64,000 bases of DNA from Catenulispora sp. GP43 (GTDB lineage Bacteria > Actinomycetota > Actinomycetes > Streptomycetales > Catenulisporaceae). The translations under genes were made by a program, and so were the position numbers. The notes under the pieces are model-generated. The model was given only the letters and a program-made list of their open reading frames with translations, searched no databases and had not been told where the DNA came from. The DNA is taken from NCBI RefSeq assembly GCF_041260665.1, contig NZ_JBGCCT010000006.1, positions 1 through 64,000 of the forward strand. Direction: 5' to 3'. Below are positions 55,920-64,000 of the stretch, piece by piece. Position 1 is the first letter of the stretch, and each line of letters starts with the position of its first letter.

Positions 55920-56330
55920 CTACTTCGTCTGCTGGATCCGGATCAGGTTCCCGGCCGGGTCCCGGAACGCGCAGTCCCGCACCCCGTACGGCTGGTCCGT
56001 CGGCTCCTGAACGACCTCCGCGTCGTGCGCCTGCACCCGGTCGAACGTCCCGTCCACATCGCTGGTGGCCAGCAGGATCACAGCGTACGTGCCCTTGGCC
56101 ATCATCTCGGCGACGGTCTGCCGCTCGGCCTCGGTCACGCCCGGATCGGCGCTCGGCGGGTACAGCACGACCGAGGTCCCCGGCTGCCCGGCCGGCCCGA
56201 CGGTGATCCACCGCATCCCGTTGAACCCGACGTCCTTGCGCACCTCGAAACCAAGCACGTCCCGATAGAAGGCGAGCGACTCATCGGGGTCCGAATGCGG
56301 CAGAAAACTCGCGTGAATGGTGAGGTCCAT
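55920..56330 (-). CDS. VOC superfamily protein (glyoxalase-like)
   Basis: 136 aa from ATG 56330 (a GTG at 56339 adds three residues). VOC module: LTIHASFLPHSDPDESLAFYRDVLGFEV, then TSDVDGTFDRVQAHDAEVVQEPTDQPYGVRDCAFRDPAGN, a pattern common in bleomycin-resistance-like and glyoxalase proteins. It lies 10 bp after the AraC-like gene on the same strand, so they are cotranscribed. Confidence 0.88.
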   Translation of the reverse strand: MDLTIHASFLPHSDPDESLAFYRDVLGFEVRKDVGFNGMRWITVGPAGQPGTSVVLYPPSADPGVTEAERQTVAEMMAKGTYAVILLATSDVDGTFDRVQAHDAEVVQEPTDQPYGVRDCAFRDPAGNLIRIQQTK

Positions 56331-56340
56331 GCCCTTCACC

Positions 56341-56784
<444 letters not shown>

Positions 56785-56913
56785 GGGTTTGATCGTAGAG
56801 GAGGGGGGGCGACAAATGCGGCTTCACCTGGACGGACGGCTTTTCCCTCATGCCGCCGCCCCTCCGGGTAGCTTCCGATAACGGAACCGAACCGCGCCCC
56901 GGAAGGACTCCCC

Positions 56914-57243
56914 ATGCCCACAGCGATCCGCAGCCAGGTGATCCCGGTCTCCGATCTGGACGCCGCCAAGTCGGTCTACACCGCCCTGCTCGGTGACCCG
57001 CACACCGACACGCCCTACTACGTCGGCTACAACGTCGCCGGCTTTGAGGTGGCGCTGACCCCGGGCGACGTCTCGGGCGGGCCGGTGGCCTACGCCGACG
57101 TCGACGACCTGGACGCGACCCGGGAGACGCTGCTCGCCGCCGGCGCCACCGAGCGGGACGCGCCGCGGCAGGTCGCGCCGGAGGCGCGGGTGTGCGTGCT
57201 GCTGGACAAGGACGGCAACGCGATCGGGCTGCGTGGCAAATAG
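56914..57243 (+). CDS. VOC superfamily protein
   Basis: 109 aa, two-half VOC fold: RSQVIPVSDLDAAKSVYTALLGD, YNVAGFEVALTPGD, VAYADVDDLDATRETLLAAGA, VCVLLDKDGNAIGLRG. GGAAGGA lies 9 nt before the ATG. It is divergent from the AraC gene (129 bp between starts) and ends at the terminator at 57270. The activity is unknown. Confidence 0.88.
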   Translation: MPTAIRSQVIPVSDLDAAKSVYTALLGDPHTDTPYYVGYNVAGFEVALTPGDVSGGPVAYADVDDLDATRETLLAAGATERDAPRQVAPEARVCVLLDKDGNAIGLRGK

Positions 57244-57269
57244 TGAGCGCCGGACGCTGAGTGCTGAAA

Positions 57270-57307
57270 CAGCGGCGCCCGCCCGGGAAGCCGGGCGGGC
57301 GCCGCTG
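57270..57307. terminator. Bidirectional terminator hairpin
   Basis: A perfect 17-bp inverted repeat (57270-57286 with 57291-57307) with loop GAAG lies between the convergent VOC and exported-protein genes. It is preceded by the CTGAGTGCTGAAACA element seen also at 1186. Confidence 0.85.
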
Positions 57308-57317
57308 CGACTGTGGC

Positions 57318-57818
57318 TCAGGTCGCGATGTTCAGGAACGTGACCGTCACCGTGTAGCTCCGGGCCGTGGGGCTCGTCGGCTCCGGCGTGAACGTCATCG
57401 TCCCGGAGCCGCCGCACGGCACCAGCCACGTCGTGGGGATCGCGGCCGGGGCGAAGTAGGAGTCGAACACGATGGCCTGGGTCGTCGCCGAGGCCGGAGT
57501 GAAGCCGGCCAAGATCTGGCGCCCCTGGCTGCCGGTGAAGCCGGCCGGCGTCACCGGCGGCACGATGCTGCGCACCTCCGCGGTCTGGCCCGCGATCGGG
57601 TGGCCGACGGAGGTCGAGGTGACCGGTCCCGGGCACACGACGGTCACGACCGCGTCCGCGGTCTTGCCGTTGACCAGGCCGACGAAGGCCGTGTTCGGGG
57701 TGATGGGGAGCGGGTCCTGGGCTGCGGCTCCCGCCGCGGTGAGGACCGGTACGAGGGCCGTGCCGAGCGCGAGCGCGGTCGCGGCGGCGCGGCGGCGGGC
57801 GGTGGGGGAGTGGGGCAT
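57318..57818 (-). CDS. Exported protein of unknown function
   Basis: 166 aa. A signal peptide with Arg-rich start (TARRRAAATALALGTALVPVLTAAGAAA) and an Ala-x-Ala cleavage site near residue 33. The mature part is beta-rich with two cysteines (VTVVCPGPVT, WLVPCGGSG) that could form a disulfide, and ends in SYTVTVTFLNIAT. It resembles small secreted proteins common in streptomycetes but no named family. Confidence 0.75.
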   Translation of the reverse strand: MPHSPTARRRAAATALALGTALVPVLTAAGAAAQDPLPITPNTAFVGLVNGKTADAVVTVVCPGPVTSTSVGHPIAGQTAEVRSIVPPVTPAGFTGSQGRQILAGFTPASATTQAIVFDSYFAPAAIPTTWLVPCGGSGTMTFTPEPTSPTARSYTVTVTFLNIAT

Positions 57819-58128
57819 GTGGGCCTCCTGAATCAGAACGCTGAAACGGTGGGGCGGTTCGGCGAGAAGGCAGCACGGAAACTAGGGGCGGCGCGCGCCG
57901 GCGTCAACGTCAACTGGCCGGTGAGTGGGGGAGTGTCGATGTCCGGCCACGGGCCCCCTGTGGCGACATGTGGCGGCCCTGTCGCGAACCTCTCGCGACC
58001 CTGTGGCGGACATCACCACCCGATCGGCCCCCGTGGTGTACGAAACAGTTTCGTTTCGCGCGCGAACCGTGCTACTGTACGAAACAGTTTCGTACATCAC
58101 GCTGTATCGCAAGGCGAAAGGAGCGGCC
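57819..58128. other. Region upstream of the TetR gene
   Basis: 310 bp between divergent genes. No gene is seen. The right part carries the two TetR operators (58038-58095) and a likely -10 (TACTGT at 58072). Confidence 0.6.
58038..58095. promoter_or_regulatory. Two TetR-type operators
   Basis: GTACGAAACAGTTTCGTAC at 58077-58095 is a perfect 19-bp palindrome. A second copy at 58038-58056 matches 17 of 19 bases. Their centres are 39 bp apart. They lie 34-91 bp before the TetR start, in the expected position for autorepression and control of the downstream exporter. Confidence 0.85.
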
Positions 58129-58710
58129 ATGGAAGCCGGGCCCAAGCTCGATCCCGAGCGGGAGCAGGCCATCCTCGGCGCCACGCTCGAACTGCTGGCC
58201 GAGACCGGTTACGAGGCGCTGCGGCTGGACGCCGTCGCCTCCCGGGCCAAGGCCAGCAAGGCGACCCTGTACCGGCACTGGCCCGGCAAAGCCGAGCTGG
58301 TCGTGGACGCCATCCAGTGCTACGAGCAGGACGACCTGTCCAAGGACGCCGACACCGGCACGCTGCGCGGGGACATCCTGGCCACGCTCACCGGGATCCG
58401 CGACCTGCTGACCGGGGACCTCGGCCAGCTGATGGCCGGGCTGATGGCCGCCCTGCAGAAGGATCCGGACCTGGCCGCCGCTGTGCGCTCCTCGATGGTC
58501 GAGGACAAGCAGCAGGTCACCCAGGGGATGCTGGCCCGGGCGATCGCCCGGGGCGAGCTGCCGGCCGACACCGACCCCACCGTCTTCCCCGAGATCGCCC
58601 CGGCGGTCATGTTCATGCGGATCTTCGTCAACGGCCAGCCCGTCGACGATCCGTTCCTGATCCACCTGACGGACAACATCCTCATTCCTCTGATGGTCCG
58701 AAGCCGCTAG
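58129..58710 (+). CDS. TetR family regulator
   Basis: 193 aa. The N-terminal helix-turn-helix is ILGATLELLAETGYEALRLDAVASRAKASKATLYRHWPGKAELV (about residues 15-58). The C-terminal ligand domain follows the TetR_C pattern (LGQLMAGLMAALQKDPDLAAAV, ARGELPADTDP, MRIFVNGQPVDDPF). A ribosome site (AAAGGAG) precedes ATG 58129. It represses the DHA2 exporter downstream, inferred from gene order and the operators. Confidence 0.92.
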   Translation: MEAGPKLDPEREQAILGATLELLAETGYEALRLDAVASRAKASKATLYRHWPGKAELVVDAIQCYEQDDLSKDADTGTLRGDILATLTGIRDLLTGDLGQLMAGLMAALQKDPDLAAAVRSSMVEDKQQVTQGMLARAIARGELPADTDPTVFPEIAPAVMFMRIFVNGQPVDDPFLIHLTDNILIPLMVRSR

Positions 58711-58819
58711 GCGCGCCGGACCAGCCTTTCCAACAGAAGACTCGCGCGACTCGAGGGGGCCGCGCGCCGATCGAGTGCTGCCGAAAACGGCCTCGGCGTC
58801 GAAAGCGAGAAGAAGCGCA

Positions 58820-60328
58820 ATGTCAACCACCACAGAGAGTTTGTCGCCGGCCGGTGCCGGCGCCGAGGTAGAAGGCTCGGTCCTCAATCCGCGCCGCTGG
58901 GCCGCCCTGATCGTGATCGCCATCGCCCAGCTGATGATCGTGCTGGACGGCACCATCGTGAACATCGCGCTGCCGACCATGCAGCGCAACCTGCACATCT
59001 CCGACGTGAACAAGCAGTGGGTCATCACGGCCTACGCCCTGGCCTTCGGCTCCATGCTGCTGCTCGGCGGCCGGGTCGCGGACTACACCGGCCGCAAGCG
59101 GGCCTTCGTCATCGGTCTGCTCGGCTTCGCCGCGGCCTCCGCCCTGGGCGGCGCCGCGACCAACGAGGCCATGCTCTTCGGCGCCCGCGCCGTGCAGGGC
59201 GTGTTCGGCGCGCTGATGGCCCCGGCCGCGCTGTCGCTGCTGACCGTCACCTTCACCGAGGAGAAGGAGCGCGCCCGGGCGTTCGGCGTCTACGGCGCCA
59301 TCGCCGGCGGCGGCACCGCGATCGGCCTGATCATGGGCGGTGTGCTCACCGAGTACGCCTCCTGGCGCTGGACGCTGCTGGTGAACGTGCCGATCGCGAT
59401 CCTGGCCGCCTTCTTCGCCACCCGCGTGCTGACCGAGAGCAAGGCCGAGGGCAACACCAAGTACGACATCCCCGGCGCGCTGACCTCCACCGCCGGCCTG
59501 GCCGCGCTGGTCTACGGCTTCAACAAGGCCAACACCGACGGCTGGGGCTCCACGACCACCCTGAGCCTGCTCGGCGTGGGTGTGCTGCTGCTGGCCGCGT
59601 TCCTGGTCATCGAGCTGCGCACCACGCACCCGCTGCTGCCGATGCGCGTCATCCTGGACCGCAACCGCGGCGGCTCCTTCCTCAGCTCTCTGCTGATGGG
59701 TGTGGGCATGTTCGGGGTCTTCATCTTCCTGACCTACTACCTGCAGCAGATCCTGGGCTACTCGGCGCTGAAGTCCGGCTTCGCGTTCCTGCCGTTCACC
59801 TTCGGCGTGGTCGCCGGCGCCGGCGTGGCGACGCGCTTCCTGCCCCGCATCGGCCCGCGTCTGCTGATGGCCGTCGGCTTCGGGCTGGCCACGGTCGGCA
59901 TGGTGCTGTTCACCGGCATCGGCGTGAGCACCTCCTACGCCACCCACGTGGTCCCGGCCGAGCTGGTCATGGCCTTCGGCATCGGCCTGTTCTTCGTCCC
60001 GCTGTCCTCGACCTCGCTGATCGGGGTCGCCGACCACGACGCCGGCGTGGCCTCGGCGCTGGTGAACACCACGCAGCAGATCGGCGGCGCCCTGGGCACC
60101 GCGATGCTGGTGACGTTCGCGACCACCGCGACGACGAACTACTTCGGCTCGCACGCCGCCCACGCCACGAACCAGCAGCTGCTGGTGGCGCAGGCCTCGG
60201 TGCACGGCTACGTGACCGCCTTCATCTGGAGCGCCGCGATCCTCGGCGCGGCCACCCTGGTGGTCGCGACGCTGGTCAAGGCCCGCAAGGACGACCTGCC
60301 GACCGGCGGCGCGGTCCACATGGGCTGA
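58820..60328 (+). CDS. DHA2-family MFS multidrug exporter
   Basis: 502 aa, about 14 membrane helices. DHA2 hallmarks: LDGTIVNIALPTMQRNL in helix 1, GGRVADYTGRKRAF motif A, GARAVQGVFGALMAPAAL motif B, GLIMGGVLTEYASWRW motif C. It is 109 bp after the TetR gene and in its operon or regulon. The ATG at 58820 is followed by a short Thr/Ser-rich tail. A strong intrinsic terminator follows. Confidence 0.94.
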   Translation: MSTTTESLSPAGAGAEVEGSVLNPRRWAALIVIAIAQLMIVLDGTIVNIALPTMQRNLHISDVNKQWVITAYALAFGSMLLLGGRVADYTGRKRAFVIGLLGFAAASALGGAATNEAMLFGARAVQGVFGALMAPAALSLLTVTFTEEKERARAFGVYGAIAGGGTAIGLIMGGVLTEYASWRWTLLVNVPIAILAAFFATRVLTESKAEGNTKYDIPGALTSTAGLAALVYGFNKANTDGWGSTTTLSLLGVGVLLLAAFLVIELRTTHPLLPMRVILDRNRGGSFLSSLLMGVGMFGVFIFLTYYLQQILGYSALKSGFAFLPFTFGVVAGAGVATRFLPRIGPRLLMAVGFGLATVGMVLFTGIGVSTSYATHVVPAELVMAFGIGLFFVPLSSTSLIGVADHDAGVASALVNTTQQIGGALGTAMLVTFATTATTNYFGSHAAHATNQQLLVAQASVHGYVTAFIWSAAILGAATLVVATLVKARKDDLPTGGAVHMG

Positions 60329-60345
60329 GCCACGCGGTCGACCAA

Positions 60346-60390
60346 CGGCCCGGGTCCGGCGGAGGAATCCGCCGGACCCGGGCCGTTTTT
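60346..60390 (+). terminator. Intrinsic terminator
   Basis: A perfect 18-bp stem (60346-60363 with 60368-60385) with loop GGAA is followed directly by TTTTTG. It is the textbook form and ends the exporter transcript. Confidence 0.95.
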
Positions 60391-60393
60391 GTA

Positions 60394-60615
60394 TCAGCGC
60401 GGCGGCGGGTCCTCCTCCACCATCCGCGCGAACTCGAACACCGCGGCCTGCCCCGTGCCGATCGTGATGTGCTCCTCGGCGTAGCGCCAGAGCCCCACCC
60501 CGCCCTCGCACGGGACCCTCATCTCCGGAACCGCCTCGGTCGTGGTCACGACGCGGTTGTCGGTACGCACCCCGAGGGGCTCGGGGCCGCCCTGCAAGTA
60601 GACGACGTACACCAT
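60394..60615 (-). CDS. Small hypothetical protein
   Basis: 73 aa from ATG 60615. Beta-rich, starting MVYVVYLQGGPEPLGVRTD and ending EHITIGTGQAAVFEFARMVEEDPPP. The opening with a GGP turn resembles the DUF5988 family of streptomycetes, but I am not sure. It has no partner gene. Confidence 0.55.
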   Translation of the reverse strand: MVYVVYLQGGPEPLGVRTDNRVVTTTEAVPEMRVPCEGGVGLWRYAEEHITIGTGQAAVFEFARMVEEDPPPR

Positions 60616-60817
60616 CGCGATCACCGCCTCGACTCCAGCAGACCACGCCGGGCCCGGCTGTGCACGTCGGTCGTCCACTGTTCGCCCGCCGTTCGCGCCC
60701 CGGCGGGGCGGGCCGGATCCGCGGGCCGTGAACCATAGACTTGATATCAGAGCTCGTATTCAATGGTTCTCCGAACGGCCGCCCCTTCCGTGTCCTCTCC
60801 TACGAAGCAGGTGGAAC

Positions 60818-61795
60818 TTGCGCATCCTCCGCAGCACCCTGGCCGCGGCGCTCGGCGTGGCCCTGAGCCTGACCGCGACTGCGACCGCGTCCGCGACGGC
60901 GGCCACCGCCTCCGCCGCTGACGCCGCCCGCCACGCCGACGGCGGCTCGCACCGCTCGCCCCACACCGCCGGCCTGACCTACGCCGCGGCCCCCGCCTCG
61001 ACGATCCTGTGCGCGAAGGTGGCCGCCAAGGCCGGCTTCTCCTTCAACCGCACCGTGGCGACCTCGGCCGGCCAGGAGCCGCAGATCGTGGTCGCGATCG
61101 CGGTGGCGATGGCCGAGTCCAGCTGCGATCCGAGCGCGGTGAACATCAACTCCGGCGGCTCGGAGGACCGCGGCCTGTGGCAGATCAACAACGTCTACCA
61201 CTCCGAGGTCTCCGACGCCTGCGCCTTCCAGATCCAGTGCAATGCCGACGCCGCCTGGAACATCTCCAACCACGGCACCGACTGGAGCCCGTGGAGCACC
61301 TTCAACTCCGGCGCCTGGCGGACCTACCTCGCCGACGCCCAGGCCGCGATCTCCGGCGGCTTCAGCTTCCAGATCGTCAGCTCCGGCGGCGGAACCTGCC
61401 TGGACGCCGACGGCTCCAACCATGCGAACGGCGCCCCGGTCTTCCAGTGGGCCTGCAACAGCGGTGACGCCTTCCAGCAGTGGACCGTCGTCTCCAACGT
61501 CGGCGCGCTGCCGATCCTGCGCAACGTCGGCTCCGGCACCTGCCTGGACTGGGACGGCACCAAGGTCGGCAACGCGCAGCCGATCTTCCAGTGGAGCTGC
61601 GACGCCTCCGACGGGAGCCAGCAGTTCTGGTTCCTCGGCAGCGGCCGGATGAACACCGACGGGCAGGCCCAGGCGCTGATGCAGAACAGTCATGACGGCA
61701 CGTGCGTGGACGCCGACGGGACGAACCACGCCAACGGCGCGCCGATCTGGCAGTGGACGTGCAACGGGAGCGACAGCTACCAGATGTGGGATTAG
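60818..61795 (+). CDS. Secreted lysozyme/transglycosylase-like protein with ricin-type lectin domain
   Basis: 325 aa from TTG 60818 (AGGTGGA upstream). Signal peptide (LAAALGVALSLTATATASATA), then a lysozyme-like domain with E100 in AMAESSCDPSAVN and DRGLWQINNVYHSEV, typical of actinobacterial SLT-like enzymes. The C-terminal third is a ricin B/CBM13 lectin with QxW-type repeats (FQQWTVVS, SQQFWFLG, YQMWD). It would bind sugars on the cell wall or chitin and cleave glycan. The TTG start gives a normal signal peptide. Confidence 0.85.
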   Translation: MRILRSTLAAALGVALSLTATATASATAATASAADAARHADGGSHRSPHTAGLTYAAAPASTILCAKVAAKAGFSFNRTVATSAGQEPQIVVAIAVAMAESSCDPSAVNINSGGSEDRGLWQINNVYHSEVSDACAFQIQCNADAAWNISNHGTDWSPWSTFNSGAWRTYLADAQAAISGGFSFQIVSSGGGTCLDADGSNHANGAPVFQWACNSGDAFQQWTVVSNVGALPILRNVGSGTCLDWDGTKVGNAQPIFQWSCDASDGSQQFWFLGSGRMNTDGQAQALMQNSHDGTCVDADGTNHANGAPIWQWTCNGSDSYQMWD

Positions 61796-61801
61796 ACGAC
61801 G

Positions 61802-62572
61802 CTATTTCCGGCGGCGGGGCTTGGCTGTCTTGGCTGTCCTGGCGGCCTTGCCCCGACCGCCGGGCTCGGTGCGGTTCGGCCCCGCGTTCGTCTTGGGCTT
61901 CGCGTTGCCCTTCGCCCTGTCTTTCGCCTTCTCCTTCGCGGCCGCGGCCGCCGCCGGCGCCCCGCGTCCCCGCGTACTGTTCACGGTCCGCCCCCGCACG
62001 ATCCCGATGAACTCCTCCACCAGATCGGTCGTCTGGCCCTCGGGCCAGGAAAGCGCGACCTGCGACTGCGGCACGTCGTTGACCGGCCGGTACGCGAGGT
62101 CCTTGCGGTGGTGCAGCCGGGCCAGCGACTGCGGCACCAGCAGCAGCCCGACCCCGGCGGCCACCAGCTCGATCGCGTCGGCGGTGGTCTCCGGCCGGGA
62201 GATCGCCGGTTGTCCCGGCAGCTTCTCCCACTCCAGGCAGTCGTCCATCGGGTGCTGCACGATGTAGCCGTCCAGCTCCTCGGCCGCGACCTCCTCGGCG
62301 GCGGTCAGCTCGTGGTCCTTGGGCACCACGACCACGGTGGTCTCGGCGTAGAGCGGGATGGCGCTGAGCAGGTCCCGGTCCACCGGCAGCCGCACCAGCC
62401 CGGCGTCGGCCTCCCCGGCGACCAGGGCCCCGGCCGCCTCCGCCGCCGTCACCGCGACCAGCTCCAGCGGCACCTCCGGCAGTCGTTCGCCCCACGTGCG
62501 CACCCACTTCGCCGGCGTCACGCCGGGAACGTAGGCGAGCCGGAAAGTCGGGGAGTCCTGCGTGCCTGTCAC
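61802..62572 (-). CDS. LysR-type substrate-binding-domain protein lacking HTH
   Basis: 256 aa. Only the periplasmic-binding-like effector fold of LysR regulators is present: TFRLAYVPGVTPAKWVRTW, ELVAVTAAEAAGALVAGEADAGLVRLP, TVVVVPKDHEL, GVGLLLVPQSLARLHHRKDL. No winged helix precedes it. The last 60 residues are a Lys/Ala/Arg-rich tail (AAAAAKEKAKDRAKGNAKPK). The GTG 62572 is divergent from the DUF5997 gene; such pairs recur in actinobacteria. It may bind DNA through the tail or act with a partner. Confidence 0.8.
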   Translation of the reverse strand: MTGTQDSPTFRLAYVPGVTPAKWVRTWGERLPEVPLELVAVTAAEAAGALVAGEADAGLVRLPVDRDLLSAIPLYAETTVVVVPKDHELTAAEEVAAEELDGYIVQHPMDDCLEWEKLPGQPAISRPETTADAIELVAAGVGLLLVPQSLARLHHRKDLAYRPVNDVPQSQVALSWPEGQTTDLVEEFIGIVRGRTVNSTRGRGAPAAAAAAKEKAKDRAKGNAKPKTNAGPNRTEPGGRGKAARTAKTAKPRRRK

Positions 62573-62629
62573 CCGGTCAGGGTACCTGCCGAGATCAGCG
62601 CCGCCGCGCTCCTCGGTAGGGTTGGACCC

Positions 62630-63139
62630 ATGACGTCGCAGAAGTCCCCCCAGACGATGAAGCCCGCGACCGCGGCGAAGAAGCTGGGCGTATACCTTGA
62701 GGCCACCCCGGCGGAGTTCCAGGAAGGGGTCGTCTCCCGCGACGAGCTCGACGCGCTCCAGGCCGAACCGCCGGAGTGGCTGCGCGACCTGCGCCGCGAC
62801 GGGCCGCACCCGCGTCCCGTGGTCGCCGCGAAACTCGGCGTCTCCATCTCCGGCCTGGCCCGCGGCGGCGTTGAGGAGCCGCTGACCACCGCGCAGATCG
62901 ACGCGCTGAAGGCCGACCAGCCCGAGTGGCTGCGCACCGAGCGGGCGATCCAGGCCGAGGTGCGCCGCGAGGCGGTGCGGGTGAAGGACAAGCAGGCCCA
63001 GGAGAAGAAGAAGGCTGAGAACAAGGCGGCCGAGGAGCGGCGGGCGGCGGCGCGGCCGGCTGCGAAGTCCGGTGCGAAGTCCGGTGCGAAGCCCGGTTCG
63101 AAGTCCGGCGCGAAGCCGGGTTCGCGGCGGGGGCGCTGA
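62630..63139 (+). CDS. DUF5997 family protein
   Basis: 169 aa. The conserved part (AAKKLGVYLEATPAEFQEGVVSRDELDALQ, PEWLRDLRRDGPHPRPVVAAKLGVSISGLARGG) looks like a DNA-binding-like fold of unknown role. The C-terminus is a basic repeat (KSGAKSGAKPGSKSGAKPGS). It is divergent from the LysR-like gene with 57 bp between. ATG 62630 follows GGTAGGG. Confidence 0.85.
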   Translation: MTSQKSPQTMKPATAAKKLGVYLEATPAEFQEGVVSRDELDALQAEPPEWLRDLRRDGPHPRPVVAAKLGVSISGLARGGVEEPLTTAQIDALKADQPEWLRTERAIQAEVRREAVRVKDKQAQEKKKAENKAAEERRAAARPAAKSGAKSGAKPGSKSGAKPGSRRGR

Positions 63140-63375
63140 CGCTCCTGAGGCGCTGCCGGTAGGGCTCCGGGCCCCGCCGATGCTGTGAAGGTCCGAACCG
63201 CTCGTGCTCCCCACGGAGCGCGGGCGGTTTTCGCATGTCGTCTCAGTGAACTGTCTTCCGGGCTCTGGACAAGCCGAACTCGCGAGAGTAGAAAACAATC
63301 CACATCTCTCCGCGAAATTCTGCTAGGGATCTTGTGGTTTCACCGCGACCCCCGCTCGAGAGGACCCCGACCCTG

Positions 63376-64000
63376 ATGGCCCACCTGGACCGCTCTGTCA
63401 CCCGGCGCACCGCCCTGCGCGCGACCCTCGGCGCCACCGCCGCGGCGGGCTTCGGCCTGCTGCCCCAACTCGCCGCGCCCGCTTCGGCCTCCGCCGCCAC
63501 CGGGGGCGCTGACCTGTCGTTCATCATCGACTGCGCGGACTGGGACGCCCGGCCGCCGTCGGCGCCGGTGTCGATGCGGGTCGGCACGACACGCAAGATC
63601 ATCGTGCACCACACGGAGTTCCCGAACGTCACCGACTACTCCCGCGCGCAGGCGGTCCACCTGGCCCAGGAGATCCAGAACCTGCACATGGACACCGACG
63701 GCTGGATCGACACCGGTCAGCACTTCACGGTCAGTCGCGGCGGCTACGTCCTGGAGGGCCGCCACCGCAGCCTGGAGGCCCTGGCCGCCGGCACGGAGCA
63801 GGTCCAGGGCGCGCACTGCATCGGCGAGAACTCGCAGGGCATCGGGATCGAGAACGAGGGCACGTACTTCACCGAGACGCCGCCGGCGATCCAGTTCCAG
63901 TCGCTGATCCACCTGTGCGTCACCATCTGCCAGCAGTACGGCCTGGGCGCGAACAACATCTTCGGGCACTGGGACTACAACGACACGGACTGTCCCGGTG
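63376..64000 (+). CDS. Tat-exported peptidoglycan recognition/N-acetylmuramoyl-L-alanine amidase (partial)
   Basis: 208 aa visible; the gene runs off the window. A twin-arginine signal (SVTRRTALRATLGATAAAGF, hydrophobic end LLPQLAAPASASA) precedes an amidase_2/PGRP domain: KIIVHHTEFPNV supplies the first zinc histidine, GQHFTVSRGGYVLEGR the middle, and GHWDYNDTDCPG the last His and Cys. It would cleave the muramoyl-alanine bond outside the membrane. The missing C-terminus may hold further domains. Confidence 0.88.
   Translation, partial: MAHLDRSVTRRTALRATLGATAAAGFGLLPQLAAPASASAATGGADLSFIIDCADWDARPPSAPVSMRVGTTRKIIVHHTEFPNVTDYSRAQAVHLAQEIQNLHMDTDGWIDTGQHFTVSRGGYVLEGRHRSLEALAAGTEQVQGAHCIGENSQGIGIENEGTYFTETPPAIQFQSLIHLCVTICQQYGLGANNIFGHWDYNDTDCPG

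Overview
This is a GC-rich actinobacterial chromosome segment of about 60 genes. The order of pgsA-like, DUF881, sbp, DUF881, gcvH, garA, merR, bifunctional nuclease and merR genes (about 4.3-12.9 kb) matches the conserved neighbourhood known in Mycobacterium tuberculosis as Rv1822-Rv1830. A complete set of type VII (ESX) core genes, many GTG starts, Tat and lipoprotein signals, two large DHA2 exporters and numerous ECF sigma factors point to a filamentous soil actinomycete of the Streptomyces/Catenulispora kind. The genus cannot be fixed from the sequence alone.

Layout. 0.2-3.7 kb: a ketopantoate-reductase-like gene, a thiolase/DUF35 pair and a MarR regulator. 4.3-13.6 kb: the conserved envelope and central-metabolism block, interrupted at 8948-9143 by 196 bases of pure G/C homopolymer that look like a sequencing or assembly artefact, and followed by a SanA-like membrane protein. 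13.6-21.4 kb: a methyltransferase, a VOC protein, a low-molecular-weight tyrosine phosphatase, a DprE2-like reductase, an ECF42 module (YCII/DGPF protein plus sigma factor with helical C-terminus), a nucleotide-binding protein, a SnoaL-type ECF sigma factor and a DHA2 exporter.

21.6-36.7 kb: an ESX locus. It has eccC, two WXG100-size proteins, two proline/glycine-rich ESX-like proteins and a probable secreted effector with a lysozyme-like C-terminus on the minus strand. A WXG-type repeat protein, a YbaB-like protein and eccD lie on the plus strand, then divergent eccE and eccB. No mycosin (MycP) or EccA is present in the window. 36.8-43.3 kb: an acyl-CoA-thioesterase-type hydrolase, a NarL-type two-component pair and a large LAL-type LuxR regulator. 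43.3-46.4 kb: a sugar ABC importer lacking its own ATPase.

46.4-49.8 kb: the most unusual site is at 46564-46643. The 3' half of a tRNA lies directly upstream of the 5' half of a tRNA, and the two halves complement each other as one molecule (a circularly permuted tRNA gene, or the rearranged remains of tandem tRNAs). It is followed by a dihydrofolate-reductase-like gene, a 74-bp hyphenated palindrome, a second SnoaL-type sigma factor and a secreted GH3 lipoprotein. 49.9-64 kb: a luciferase-like monooxygenase, a 2OG-Fe(II) oxygenase, a lipoprotein, a UvrA-like ABC ATPase with a relic of a second copy nearby, VOC/AraC genes, a TetR-DHA2 exporter pair with two clear operators, a secreted lysozyme-like/ricin-lectin protein, an HTH-less LysR-like protein divergent from a DUF5997 protein, and a Tat-exported amidase cut by the window end.
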